Notes under the pieces: model-generated | Databases searched by the model: none | What the model saw: the letters and a program-made list of their open reading frames with translations, nothing else | Told to the model about the DNA's origin: nothing | In this document: positions 55,936-64,000 of the stretch, in pieces | How positions within the stretch are numbered: position 1 is the stretch's first letter | Layout of the letters: each line of letters begins with the position of its first letter | From: CAZPRY01 sp964589175 | GTDB taxonomy: Bacteria; Fidelibacterota; UBA2242 | Direction: 5' to 3' | DNA length: 64,000 bases | Assembly: GCA_964589175.1 (NCBI GenBank) | Contig: CAZPRY010000014.1 | Span: 1 to 64,000 of the forward strand | Translations under genes and position numbers: made by a program

Positions 55936-56571
55936 TTATACCCCCCTTTGATGTTTTATCGTGCGTATATATTGTCGATACCCAAAAATAAGGACAGGAA
56001 CGATATGAATCAATCGGATTGAGCCGTCAAAGGCCATATTTCCCGTAAATTCTTTGTTAAGAAAAACGGGCTGAATGCTGATGTCACGCAGAATCGGAAA
56101 GGAATATCTCAGGCCGGCGATGGCTCCCATCAGAATCCCGGTATAGGCCGGGTTGCCGGTTCCGACGCGCAGATCCGCTGTGAGTTTCTCGATCCGTACG
56201 ATGCCCAGCAGCCGGCGCAGAACCTCTTTGCCCAGGCTGATCCAGTCGCGCAACGCAGATAATCCGGGACGTTTCCCTGCTTTGCGCGGCTTTTTCTTCT
56301 CCGCAGCTTTCTTTTCCCCGGCACCGGTCGGCCGGTCGAATATTTTCATCCCGTAAATGTAAATCCGCAGGCGATGGCGATCTCCGGATTCGTCCCAGAC
56401 TGCCCGGATGGCCAGAAGGCCGGAAAAGAGTCCCACCCGCGCACTCCATTCGGTTTTCCGCTCCGAAAGCGCCGCCTGCAAGGAAAAATAGCTGCGGGTC
56501 AGAAATGCTATGATTACGAACAGAATCGGCAAAAAGAGCAGCCAGCAGATTATTTTTAGTACAAAAATCAA
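55936..56571 (-). CDS. DUF2953 (YtfI)-like membrane protein
   Basis: A 211-residue protein with an N-terminal membrane helix (about 5-27), a domain beginning 'FSLQAALSERKTEWSARVGLFSGLLAIR', a lysine-rich linker (about 85-103) and a C-terminal domain with 'LTADLRVGTGNPAYTGILMGAIAGL'. That last stretch is typical of DUF2953. It precedes the GerW-family gene by 1 nt, so they are one unit. A structural partner of GerW is plausible from position; function is unknown. Confidence 0.78.
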   Translation of the reverse strand: MIFVLKIICWLLFLPILFVIIAFLTRSYFSLQAALSERKTEWSARVGLFSGLLAIRAVWDESGDRHRLRIYIYGMKIFDRPTGAGEKKAAEKKKPRKAGKRPGLSALRDWISLGKEVLRRLLGIVRIEKLTADLRVGTGNPAYTGILMGAIAGLRYSFPILRDISIQPVFLNKEFTGNMAFDGSIRLIHIVPVLIFGYRQYIRTIKHQRGV

Positions 56572-56661
56572 TTATTTCCCTTGATTTTTCCTTTGAATTT
56601 CAGCAATTATATAGATAACTTTGCACCGCTTTTTTGCTGGATAATATTTGAAAGGAATTAA

Positions 56662-56916
56662 ATGAGCAAGAACCAATCTGTCCAAAAACGAATTAGACAG
56701 GCAGAAAAATCGAGATTACGGAACAAGCATTATAAATCCCTCATGAAAAACGTGATCAAGCAGGTAAAAAGCGCCGGTACCAAAGCCGAAGCCGAAAGTC
56801 TGTATCCGGAAGCAGCCTCGATCATCGACTCGATTGCGGGTAAAGGGATTATCCATAAAAACAACGCTGCGAACAAGAAATCGAGACTCGCTGCTCATCT
56901 AGCCAAGTTGTCGTAA
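56662..56916 (+). CDS. rpsT: 30S ribosomal protein S20
   Basis: An 84-residue, lysine- and arginine-rich helical protein that binds 16S rRNA. The start 'MSKNQSVQKRIRQAEKSRLRN' in part and 'GIIHKNNAANKKSRLAAHL' are typical. AAAGGA lies 6 nt upstream of the ATG. It is the only plus-strand gene between the left-hand protease and the right-edge receptor, and is convergent with guaB. Confidence 0.96.
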   Translation: MSKNQSVQKRIRQAEKSRLRNKHYKSLMKNVIKQVKSAGTKAEAESLYPEAASIIDSIAGKGIIHKNNAANKKSRLAAHLAKLS

Positions 56917-56952
56917 TCGCTTGTTCGGTTTTTTCCTACTCCAATAATCTTA

Positions 56953-58416
56953 TCAATTTTCAGTTCTATAATTCGGAGCCTCCTTACTGATTTTAACATT
57001 GTGAGGATGGCTCTCCTGTATTGAGGCTTGTGTAATTTTTATAAATTTCGCACGCTTCTGCAGGTCCGTTATATATTGGGTTCCGCAATATCCCATTGCA
57101 GAGCGCAGGCCGCCGATGAGCTGATGGATCGTATCCTGCAGGGCGCCCCGGTAAGGCACCAATCCTTCAATCCCTTCCGGCACCAGTTTCTTGGTATCTT
57201 CCGTATCCTGGAAATAACGCTCTTTACTGCCCTTGGACATGGCCGAGAGCGATCCCATACCGCGGTAGGACTTGTAAATCCGGCCTTCGTAGAGCACCTT
57301 TTCCCCGGGACTTTCATCCATTCCGGCCAATAACGAACCGAGCATCACCGTGTCCGCCCCGGCGGCCAGCGCCTTGGCAATATCACCGGAATAGCGGATT
57401 CCACCGTCCGCAATGATGGGAATATCCTGTTTCCGGGCCTCCTCCGCGCACTGCAGAATAGCCGTCAATTGCGGGACACCGACTCCTGCAATGACCCGCG
57501 TGGTACAGATCGCGCCGGGTCCGATACCAACTTTTACGGCATCCACCCCGGCCTCAATCAGCGCTTTGACGGCTTCGGCAGTTGCTACATTGCCGGCAAT
57601 GAGTTCCACATTGGGAAATCGCCGCTTGACATTACGAACTATGGCAATGACAGCCTCCTGGTGACCGTGCGCCGTATCCACGACAAGCACGTCAACCTGC
57701 TCTTCGATGAGACGTTCAGCGCGTTTGATATTTGACTCACCGACACCGATTGCTGCCCCGACCCGCAAGCGTCCGAACGAATCCTTGGCGGCGTACGGAA
57801 ATCTCTTCTTTTTCAGGATGTCCTTAACCGTGATCAAGCCTTTCAACTGCCCTAGCGTATCGACAATCAGGAGCTTCTCGATCCGATGTTTCTGCAGGAT
57901 TTCCTCTGCCTCTTCGAGCGTCGTTCCGACGGGCGCCGTCACCAGATTCTCTTTGGTCATTTTGCTGGAAACAAGGTGATCCAGGTTGGTTTCGAAACGG
58001 ATATCGCGGTTGGTCAGGATTCCCACCAGATGCTCGTTATCAACGACCGGAATCCCGGAGATCGAATATTTGGACATGGCCGCCAGCGCTTCCCGGATGG
58101 TTCGGTCGGAAGACAAAGTAATCGGTTTTACGATCATGCCGCTTTCCGAGCGCTTCACGATGTCCACATTGGAGGCTTGTTCCTCAACACTCATATTCTT
58201 GTGCAGGATTCCGATACCGCCCTCCCGGGCAATGGCGATCGCCATTTCACCTTCGGTTACCGTATCCATAGCCGCGCTTAGAACCGGAATATTCAGCTGA
58301 ATGTTACGCGTCAGACGGGAAGTTAAAACAACCTCCTTGGGTAGAACATTCGAGGCAGCCGGAATGAGTAAAACATCATCAAATGTTAATCCTTCGGCTG
58401 TAATCTTTGTATTCAT
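56953..58416 (-). CDS. guaB: IMP dehydrogenase
   Basis: A 487-residue cytoplasmic enzyme that oxidises IMP to XMP with NAD, the committed step to GMP. A TIM barrel is interrupted by two CBS domains (about 95-205). The catalytic loop 'GIGPGAICTTR' gives Cys304. The flap region 'YRGMGSLSAMSKGSKERYF' and 'ADGGIRYSGDIAKALAAGA' are present. GAGGTGAAC precedes the ATG. The length is standard. Confidence 0.97.
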   Translation of the reverse strand: MNTKITAEGLTFDDVLLIPAASNVLPKEVVLTSRLTRNIQLNIPVLSAAMDTVTEGEMAIAIAREGGIGILHKNMSVEEQASNVDIVKRSESGMIVKPITLSSDRTIREALAAMSKYSISGIPVVDNEHLVGILTNRDIRFETNLDHLVSSKMTKENLVTAPVGTTLEEAEEILQKHRIEKLLIVDTLGQLKGLITVKDILKKKRFPYAAKDSFGRLRVGAAIGVGESNIKRAERLIEEQVDVLVVDTAHGHQEAVIAIVRNVKRRFPNVELIAGNVATAEAVKALIEAGVDAVKVGIGPGAICTTRVIAGVGVPQLTAILQCAEEARKQDIPIIADGGIRYSGDIAKALAAGADTVMLGSLLAGMDESPGEKVLYEGRIYKSYRGMGSLSAMSKGSKERYFQDTEDTKKLVPEGIEGLVPYRGALQDTIHQLIGGLRSAMGYCGTQYITDLQKRAKFIKITQASIQESHPHNVKISKEAPNYRTEN

Positions 58417-58480
58417 TGTTCACCTCAATTGGTTTGAGTGTTAATTTATTGATAAAGTAGTGACAATCTCTAGAAAGTTT

Positions 58481-60010
58481 TTAAGATTCCTGATCGGCTA
58501 TCGCAGAAATTTCGGAAATGAAGAGCTGGTCGGAGAAGAGTTCATCCGCTTTGGCCAGGTCGGGGTACATGACCCGGTCGTGGCTCAGGAAATCCACCAT
58601 CTCGCGAATTCTGTCATAGCCGCGCTGGGTGGCCCGGCCGCCTTTACGCGGTTTGCGGAAATCCATTCCCTGCGCCGCCACCAGCAATTCAATCCAGACG
58701 ATCGTTTTGAGATTCCGGATAACCTGCAGCAGTTTCAGGCCGGCGTTTGGAGCCATGCTGACGTGATCCTCCTGGTTCGCCGAGGTCGGGATATTCTGCA
58801 CCGATGCCGGATTGGAGAGCGTTCGGTTTTCCGCACAGAGAGCCGCCGCCGTCACATGCGCGATCATAAAACCGGAATTCACACCGCTGGCCGTCACCAG
58901 AAAGGCCGGCAAATTGCTCATGGCGCTGTCGGTCAGGTTGGCAATGCGCCGTTCACTGATATTACCCAGTTCGGTCAAGGCGATGCAGAGTTGGTCGCCG
59001 GCAAAAGCCAGAGGCTCGGCATGGAAGTTACCGGCCGACAGAATTTCACCCTGGCCGGCGAAAACCAGCGGATTATCGGTTACGGCGTTGAGCTCATTTT
59101 CTACGATGTCCTCAGCAAAGCGTAACGCATCCCGGGACACTCCCAGGACCTGCGGTGCACAGCGAAAACTGTACGGATCCTGTACCTTTTTACAATGCAG
59201 GTGTGATTTCACAATCTCACTGTCCCGCAGAAAACTGAGTAAATGCTTTGCGGTGGTGATTTGCCCCTTCTGACGGCGCAATTTGTGAATTTCCGGGCGG
59301 AAAGGCACATCAGTGGCCAGTTCCGCCTCGACACTCATGGCCACCGCCAGTTCCGACAGCAGGACGATTTTGGCAGCCTCCAGTACGGCAAACGCAATTA
59401 AAGTCGTTGAGTATTGCGTTCCGTTGATCAGCGACAAACCGTCTTTGGGTCCCAATCTCACCGGTTCGTAAATCCCCTCCGCCACCAGCCGCTGGGAGGC
59501 CTGTCGTTCACCATTATAGAAGACATCTCCTTCGCCAATCAGCGGCAGACTCATGTGCGAGAGAGGCGCCAGATCGCCGCTTGCTCCGACCGAGCCGCGC
59601 CGGGGCACCACCGGAATGATGCGCTTATTCAACAGTTCAAGCAGTTTCTCAACCACCTCCATTGAGCATCCGGAGTAGCCGGCGGCCAGATTATTGACCT
59701 TCAGCAGCATCATCAACACAACCAATTCCTCGTCGATGGGTTCCCCAACGCCACAGGCATGGCTGCGCAACAGGTTCAGTTGCAGCGTATCCAGATCATC
59801 GCCCGAAATCTGCACCTGGGCCAGCTTCCCGAAACCGGTATTAATGCCGTAAACCACCTGGTGTTCACGGATGTTCTTCAGCACCAGGTCGCGGGCGGCC
59901 TGTACCTGTTTGCGAACCCCGGGCGCCAGGCTGACTGGGCCTTGTTCTGCAAGAAATGTGGATATGATTGTGAGATTGAGATGCTTGCCGGTGAGTTCGA
60001 CCGATTTCAT
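58481..60010 (-). CDS. hutH: Histidine ammonia-lyase
   Basis: A 509-residue enzyme that deaminates histidine to urocanate. The MIO cofactor forms from Ala143-Ser144-Gly145 in 'GSVGASGDLAPLSH'. 'YGINTGFGKLA' carries the catalytic Tyr. The ATG at 60010 is preferred over an in-frame TTG at 60049: it gives the canonical length and MIO position, and the TTG is part of a TTGACA hexamer. No other hut gene is nearby, so use in histidine degradation is inferred from the family only. Confidence 0.93.
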   Translation of the reverse strand: MKSVELTGKHLNLTIISTFLAEQGPVSLAPGVRKQVQAARDLVLKNIREHQVVYGINTGFGKLAQVQISGDDLDTLQLNLLRSHACGVGEPIDEELVVLMMLLKVNNLAAGYSGCSMEVVEKLLELLNKRIIPVVPRRGSVGASGDLAPLSHMSLPLIGEGDVFYNGERQASQRLVAEGIYEPVRLGPKDGLSLINGTQYSTTLIAFAVLEAAKIVLLSELAVAMSVEAELATDVPFRPEIHKLRRQKGQITTAKHLLSFLRDSEIVKSHLHCKKVQDPYSFRCAPQVLGVSRDALRFAEDIVENELNAVTDNPLVFAGQGEILSAGNFHAEPLAFAGDQLCIALTELGNISERRIANLTDSAMSNLPAFLVTASGVNSGFMIAHVTAAALCAENRTLSNPASVQNIPTSANQEDHVSMAPNAGLKLLQVIRNLKTIVWIELLVAAQGMDFRKPRKGGRATQRGYDRIREMVDFLSHDRVMYPDLAKADELFSDQLFISEISAIADQES

Positions 60011-60020
60011 AGTGCCTGAA

Positions 60021-60049
60021 AATTTATAAAAGATCGGCTTCTTTGTCAA
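60021..60049 (-). promoter_or_regulatory. Candidate promoter of hutH
   Basis: On the minus strand TTGACA (60049-60044) is followed by TTTATAAATT (60030-60021). Depending on the -10 frame, the spacer is 15-17 nt. Initiation would fall only a few bases before the ATG at 60010, so the mRNA would be nearly leaderless. Confidence 0.45.
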
Positions 60050-60148
60050 GCAATTGCCGGCCTCTCACTTAAATTATTTAGGCCTCATCCCCGCGCCATT
60101 GAGCCGTTCACCATTTACTTCCATTCCGATAGAATAAGTGCTGCGGCG

Positions 60149-60175
60149 ATTTGAAATATCGGATCGATTTCAAAT
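60149..60175. repeat. Perfect inverted repeat at the end of the DUF2520 gene
   Basis: ATTTGAAAT and ATTTCAAAT (9 bp each, 9-nt loop) begin at the last base of the stop codon. There is no U-tract; it may be a weak terminator or an operator-like site. Confidence 0.45.
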
Positions 60176-61059
60176 TACTTAAGATCTTTATCTTCGAGCA
60201 GTTTTTGTGTAACATCGGCCAGTTTACGATAGAGATCTTTGATTTCGGGAGATTTCTCCAGATAGTCCAAATGCTGGCGGACTGTCCGTCTATCGCCGCG
60301 TGCAATCGGCCCTGTCAAGGCCTCCCGGAGCGGCTTCTGCCAGCCGTTCCGGACAGCCTGCTCCGACAATCCCAGCAACAGTTCCCGCGTCAGATCACCG
60401 TCCAAACCGGCCTCACGGCAGAGCACTTTGACCAGAGCGATCAGACTGACACTATAATTGTTCGCAAAAACCGCCGAAATATGCACGGCTTTCTTCTGCG
60501 CAGCCGTCAGCACGACGGATTTTGCGCCGAATGAAGTGACCAGCTGCCGGAGATCATCCTGAATTTCCCCCTCGCAGGTAAACAGCGATTGAGCCATCTG
60601 AGCTATGCCCGTTTCGAGATCGGTCACACTCAGCACCGGGTGGAGAGAGCCAGTCGCAGCGCCGATTCTCTTCAGTTCGTGCAATTCGCCCGCATCCAGG
60701 AATCCCGACGTATGGAAAGCGTTGACGCCCTCGAGTCCTGTCATCCTGCCCGCAAGATCAGCGGCCACTTCAGCGATCACATCATCCCTCACGGAAATAA
60801 TGAGCCAGCGATTCTCCCGGGAAATCCGGTCCGGGTCAGTGGAATTCCCGTCAAAGGCCACGTATTTAAGCGCACGTTGAATTCCTTCCGGGCTGCGGTT
60901 CCAGACGAAACCCGGCCGGAATCCCGCCCGGGAAAGGTGATAGGCCAGCGAAATGCCTACCCTGCTTGCCCCGATCAGCGTGAATGACTCCTGCTTTCCG
61001 TGATATTTTATTTTCGGAGGATGATCCGAAAAAGGGATTGACGGCGGCACTCTATTCAT
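60175..61059 (-). CDS. DUF2520 / Rossmann-fold oxidoreductase-like protein
   Basis: A 294-residue cytoplasmic protein. An N-terminal Rossmann domain carries 'FTLIGASRVGISLAYHLSRAG' (a GxxxxG-type nucleotide motif) and 'WLIISVRDDVIAEVA'. A C-terminal helical DUF2520 domain has 'TGSLHPVLSVTD' and 'KKAVHISAVFANNYSVSLI'. It resembles the NADP-dependent oxidoreductase fold of ProC and coenzyme F420-dependent enzymes, but the substrate is unknown. Its start overlaps the MEMO-family gene by 8 nt, so they are translationally coupled. Confidence 0.86.
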   Translation of the reverse strand: MNRVPPSIPFSDHPPKIKYHGKQESFTLIGASRVGISLAYHLSRAGFRPGFVWNRSPEGIQRALKYVAFDGNSTDPDRISRENRWLIISVRDDVIAEVAADLAGRMTGLEGVNAFHTSGFLDAGELHELKRIGAATGSLHPVLSVTDLETGIAQMAQSLFTCEGEIQDDLRQLVTSFGAKSVVLTAAQKKAVHISAVFANNYSVSLIALVKVLCREAGLDGDLTRELLLGLSEQAVRNGWQKPLREALTGPIARGDRRTVRQHLDYLEKSPEIKDLYRKLADVTQKLLEDKDLK

Positions 61060-61888
61060 ACACCGCCGCTGAGAGGTAGCCGACCACCTGGGATTTCATC
61101 CCGGATGTATCGCCGGAATTGCGGTAATCCAGTTCCGTACAGTGCGGCTTCCCGCGAGATTTTGCGTAATGCATCAGGGCCAGAACCGGCCCCAGGCCAC
61201 ACGCCTCCAGGCTGCGATCTTTATAGCCCTTTTCCAGAGCTTCCAGATCATAGGATTCCAGAAGCGCAATAAAATGGCGATCCAGACGAGCGGCCAGGTC
61301 GTAGCTGTGATAATGCGACAGATCGGAACTCGCCACCACCAGAAATTCATGCTCTTCGGCGACCCGGGCCAGCGCATCGGCAAATTTACGAATGGATTCC
61401 ACGCTGTTATCACCCATGACCACCGGAACCAGTTGAAAAGGGCCATCAAGCGCCATCTGCAGAAAGGGGAGTTGGACTTCCAGGGCATGTTCATTGCGGT
61501 GCCCGCTGTCCGAATAGTAGGCAATTTCATCGGAACAAAGCCGGTCGCAAATGTCACGGTTGATCTCAATACTGCCCAGGGGTGTCTCATAGGCGCTCCC
61601 GCCGAAGATCGAAAAACCTTTGAAATATTCGCTGTGACAGGGTGCAATCACGACGACATTGGGGAGAGCCTGTCCCTTCAGCAATTTAAAGCCGGCCGCA
61701 GCGACGATGCCGGAATAGACATAGCCGGCATGCGGAGAAATCAAACCATACAGTTTTTTGTATTCCGGGGCAACCTTCGACGATTCGTGAAAATAGTGAT
61801 TGATGGTTTCGCTGAGCTGATGCCGGGTTCCGGGATAGAACATCCCCGCCACCACAGGGCGCCGCATGTGTTGCTTGGGAGCCGGCAT
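61052..61888 (-). CDS. MEMO-family protein (AmmeMemoRadiSam system protein B-like)
   Basis: A 278-residue protein of the MEMO family. The ATG at 61888 has GGAGGAAG upstream and begins 'MPAPKQHMRRPVVAGMFYPG', the normal family N-terminus; the frame is open to 62062 but that part is not conserved-looking. Metal-site candidates are His in 'GLISPHAGYVYSG', 'VIAPCHSEYF' and 'VVASSDLSHYHSY'. In many genomes MEMO occurs with an AMMECR1 protein and a radical-SAM enzyme; neither is in the window. The reaction is uncertain. It is coupled to the DUF2520 gene by an 8-nt overlap. Confidence 0.9.
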   Translation of the reverse strand: MPAPKQHMRRPVVAGMFYPGTRHQLSETINHYFHESSKVAPEYKKLYGLISPHAGYVYSGIVAAAGFKLLKGQALPNVVVIAPCHSEYFKGFSIFGGSAYETPLGSIEINRDICDRLCSDEIAYYSDSGHRNEHALEVQLPFLQMALDGPFQLVPVVMGDNSVESIRKFADALARVAEEHEFLVVASSDLSHYHSYDLAARLDRHFIALLESYDLEALEKGYKDRSLEACGLGPVLALMHYAKSRGKPHCTELDYRNSGDTSGMKSQVVGYLSAAVYE

Positions 61889-62132
61889 ACTTCCTCCGAT
61901 TGAAAGAATAAAGTATTCAGCTTTTTGCCCAAAGTCAAGCCTGATTCCGTAACTCCCGGCTAATTTATCAAAGAAATACCCGCCCCGAATCACTTCCGGA
62001 TCGAAGTTCAGCTGCCGGTGAACCAGGCAAGCGGTAACCAACCCTTGTATCAAGTGATTCAATCAATACTACGGACCCGGGTAGAAAATTTCCAATGAAT
62101 CGTCTAATGCAAGAGCCTGAGTAAAAATAATG

Positions 62133-62161
62133 TTGACAAAGCCCACGAATTGCTCTAATAT
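62133..62161 (+). promoter_or_regulatory. Consensus sigma-70-type promoter
   Basis: TTGACA (62133-62138) and TAATAT (62156-62161) are exactly 17 nt apart. Initiation near 62168 would transcribe the tandem repeat and run towards the receptor at 62728. An ATG at 62174 follows within about 6 nt and opens a 108-codon frame with no homology recognised. Confidence 0.7.
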
Positions 62162-62331
62162 TTCGCTGTAACCATGGCAATATTCGAGGCGGATTTGAGC
62201 AATTCCCCTTTCTTCGTTTGTTTGCGATCCATTCAGAGGGAATTCTTTATCTTAAATCCGAGTTTCACCGCTCATTTTTATTGTCCAGCAAACAATTTGG
62301 CGAACGAACGGGGGAACGTCGTTTCTACCCG

Positions 62332-62553
62332 GTGGAAGCCCGCTTTATTATGGTGGAAGTTCATTTCCCAGTGGTGGAAATCCATTTTATTGCGGTCGGA
62401 GTCCATTTTCTTATGGTGGAAGTTCATATTATCACCGTCGAAGTCCATTTTCCGATGGGAAAAGTTAATTTCCCTACGGCGGAGGTCCACTTTTCAATGA
62501 GGGAATATCATTTTACAGTGGTCGAAATTCATTTATTCCGGGTGGAATCCAGT
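62332..62553. repeat. 21-bp tandem repeat, about ten units
   Basis: Ten consecutive, diverged 21-bp units (62332-62541) plus a partial one. The consensus is close to GTGGAAGTCCATTTTCCGAT. Because 21 is divisible by three, the array translates into heptapeptide repeats. One plus frame gives 'VEVHFPM'-type units, and one minus frame gives 'KMDFHHx'-type units. Whether either is translated is not clear. Confidence 0.8.
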
Positions 62554-62635
62554 CCAGGAGGGAAATGAGCCATTGGAAGGATGGTCTTTCTCGTTATTTT
62601 ACTGGTGTCACGCGAGACCGGGGATCAAGGCCCGT

Positions 62636-62694
62636 CCCGCCAACGGCGGGTCCGTTAGGATTCCTCTGGAGAAACCTCCGGGAGCTTGGATTTG
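62636..62694 (+). promoter_or_regulatory. Structured leader upstream of the receptor
   Basis: Two hairpins precede the receptor start: CCCGCC-AAC-GGCGGG (62636-62650), then GGAG-AAAC-CTCC enclosed by CTC/GAG (about 62662-62684). No U-tract follows. A regulatory RNA is possible, but I could not match it to a known riboswitch class. Confidence 0.4.
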
Positions 62695-62727
62695 GAGGGC
62701 TATAGAAGTACCTAAAGCGAGGGAATA

Positions 62728-64000
62728 ATGCGAAAACAAATCGCAACGGTTTTCTTATTGTGTGTAATATGTGCCATTTCAATTTCAATAGCCCACAGCG
62801 CTGACGGGAGCGTCTTCGGGATTGTCAAAGCCGCAGGGACGCTGGAACCGCTGGCCTATGTCAATGTCTTCCTGGCGGACACCGATCTGGGTTGTTCTTC
62901 GGATCGGAACGGCTACTTCACCCTGACAGGCATCGCACCCGGCGATTACCGGCTGTTTGCCACGCATATCGGCTTCGCGGCTTTTAAAGACTCGATCAAA
63001 ATCCGGCCCGGAGCAAAATTGTTCGTGGAAATCAGCCTGAAACAGTCCGCGGTGGCAGGCGATACCGTTTCCGTGACGGGAACCCGGAGATATCAGTCGG
63101 GACTGGAAAGCGATCAGATTATGCTCGGCGAGTCCGAACTCAACATCGCTCCCAGGCTGGGCGAACCGGACCTCTTTCGGGTGATCGAAACTTTTCCAGG
63201 CGTTACGACCGTGAATGATTACAATATGGGTTTGTACATCCGCGGCGGCAACGCCGACCAGAACCTGATCCTGCTCGACGGCATGCCGATCTACAATCCG
63301 TTCCACCTGTCGGGTCTATTCTCGACCTTCGATGAGGAGGCAATCCAGTGGAGCACGGTTTCCAAAAGCGGCATCGATCCGGTCTACGGGAACCGCCTGA
63401 GTTCCGTCATCGATATCAATATACGGGACGGGACGGCCGGGGAGCATGCGGGCTACGCAAATGTCAGTTTTCTCAGCGCCAAACTGCGCGCCGAAGGACC
63501 GCACCCCTTTGGGACCTACCTGTTCACGATTCGCAGGACCTACGCCGATAAATTTGTGGATTTGCTGCACAAATGGAAAATACTGGCGTCCGATATGAAA
63601 TTGCCCTATTATTTTGTGGACGGGATGGGAAAAATCGTAATCAAGCCGGGCGATCGGCAGCGCCTGGAAATCACGTCTTACCTCGGCCGCGATCTTTATG
63701 ATATGTCCGTCCTTGACGACAACCCCGGATTGGGGCAATATATCTGGCAGAATTCGGCAACCGGTATGAATTATACGGCGGTTCTGTCGCCGCAGCTGGC
63801 GTTTCATCTCAGAGGAAGTTTCAGCCGTTTTGAAGCCCAATGGCTGCAGCCCGACACAGCCAATTCCGAGCGCATCGATAATGTTTTTACCGGCAACACG
63901 CTGAATGCCTTTTTCAAATTCGACAATCCTCAGATCGGCCAGGTCAAACTGGGAGCAGAGTATTGTTTCCATCGTTATCACCTGCAAACCAAAGGATTCA
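62728..64000 (+). CDS. TonB-dependent receptor-like protein, N-terminal part (truncated by window end)
   Basis: An open frame of 424 codons runs from ATG 62728 to the window edge without a stop. A signal peptide (about 1-24) is followed by a carboxypeptidase-regulatory-like domain ('GSVFGIVKAAGTLEPLAYVNV'). A receptor plug comes next, with 'LYIRGGNADQNLILLDGMPI' and 'YNPFHLSGLFSTFDEEAI', then the first barrel strands. AGCGAGGG lies upstream of the ATG. It differs from the receptors of modules 1 and 2 in the plug ('GGNADQNLILLDG'). The minus-strand frames across it are shadows. Confidence 0.9.
   Translation, partial: MRKQIATVFLLCVICAISISIAHSADGSVFGIVKAAGTLEPLAYVNVFLADTDLGCSSDRNGYFTLTGIAPGDYRLFATHIGFAAFKDSIKIRPGAKLFVEISLKQSAVAGDTVSVTGTRRYQSGLESDQIMLGESELNIAPRLGEPDLFRVIETFPGVTTVNDYNMGLYIRGGNADQNLILLDGMPIYNPFHLSGLFSTFDEEAIQWSTVSKSGIDPVYGNRLSSVIDINIRDGTAGEHAGYANVSFLSAKLRAEGPHPFGTYLFTIRRTYADKFVDLLHKWKILASDMKLPYYFVDGMGKIVIKPGDRQRLEITSYLGRDLYDMSVLDDNPGLGQYIWQNSATGMNYTAVLSPQLAFHLRGSFSRFEAQWLQPDTANSERIDNVFTGNTLNAFFKFDNPQIGQVKLGAEYCFHRYHLQTKGF

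Larger units (their letters stand above)
61889..62727. other. Long non-coding region upstream of the right-edge receptor
   Basis: This 0.8 kb region is divergent between the MEMO gene and the plus-strand receptor. It holds a consensus promoter, a 21-bp tandem repeat array and two hairpins. Several frames are open across the array on both strands, but none has a convincing start, so no gene is called. Confidence 0.6.

Noticed and set aside
62174..62568. ORFs of 108 and 116 codons over the 21-bp repeat
   Set aside because: All frames stay open because the unit is a multiple of three and lacks stops, so openness is not evidence of coding. The array is reported as a repeat and as a finding instead.

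Overview
The window reads as a chromosomal segment of a Gram-negative (diderm) bacterium of the FCB group, most like the Calditrichota, KSB1 or Marinimicrobia side of that group. The evidence is a set of large secreted proteins with 'YPNPFN' C-terminal sorting tails, two UPF0164/PorV-like outer-membrane proteins, SusC-like TonB-dependent receptors with N-terminal carboxypeptidase-regulatory domains, and a Kdo transferase for LPS. The phylum is an inference, because only about 50 nt of 16S rRNA are present. Nearly all genes lie on the minus strand.

Layout. 1-571: 5' end of a 16S rRNA gene and its leader/promoter region. 572-9862: secreted proteins, including a subtilisin-like protease. 9863-13821: accessory island with a RelA/SpoT-domain alarmone synthetase, a probable AT-rich beta-barrel protein, duplicated non-coding segments with 22-bp tandem repeats, a MITE-like inverted-repeat element and a broken or very small membrane ORF. 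13822-19910: secreted matrixin-type metalloprotease with a small partner, and another sorting-tail protein. 19964-39350: two outer-membrane modules, each a TonB-dependent receptor, a giant surface protein ending in a 'PNPYY...GK(I/L)AV' tail, and a UPF0164 protein. An extra giant protein follows the second module. 39456-61888: mostly housekeeping genes: clpP, tig, tRNA-Leu, a cohesin-like secreted protein, secA, nusB, rimO, a pgsA-ftsY fusion, two ECF-type ATPases, waaA, a polyprenyl synthase, tatC, a Crp/Fnr regulator, gerW/ytfI-like genes, rpsT (plus strand), guaB, hutH, a DUF2520 protein and a MEMO-family protein. 61889-62727: a non-coding region with a consensus promoter, a 21-bp tandem repeat and hairpins, leading into a truncated TonB-dependent receptor at the right edge.

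How it fits together. SecA, TatC and the SRP receptor moiety serve the inner membrane, while the receptors, UPF0164 proteins and sorting-tail proteins form the outer-membrane and surface layer. Six proteins share one tail type and three share a second. At least five of the first type also share an alpha/beta domain, so the lineage appears to mix one set of modules with different catalytic heads.

The most unusual items are the in-frame fusion of a phosphatidylglycerophosphate synthase-like enzyme to FtsY, the repeated receptor / giant protein / UPF0164 module with a shared acidic signature in its giant proteins, and the repeat-rich accessory island and right-hand leader.
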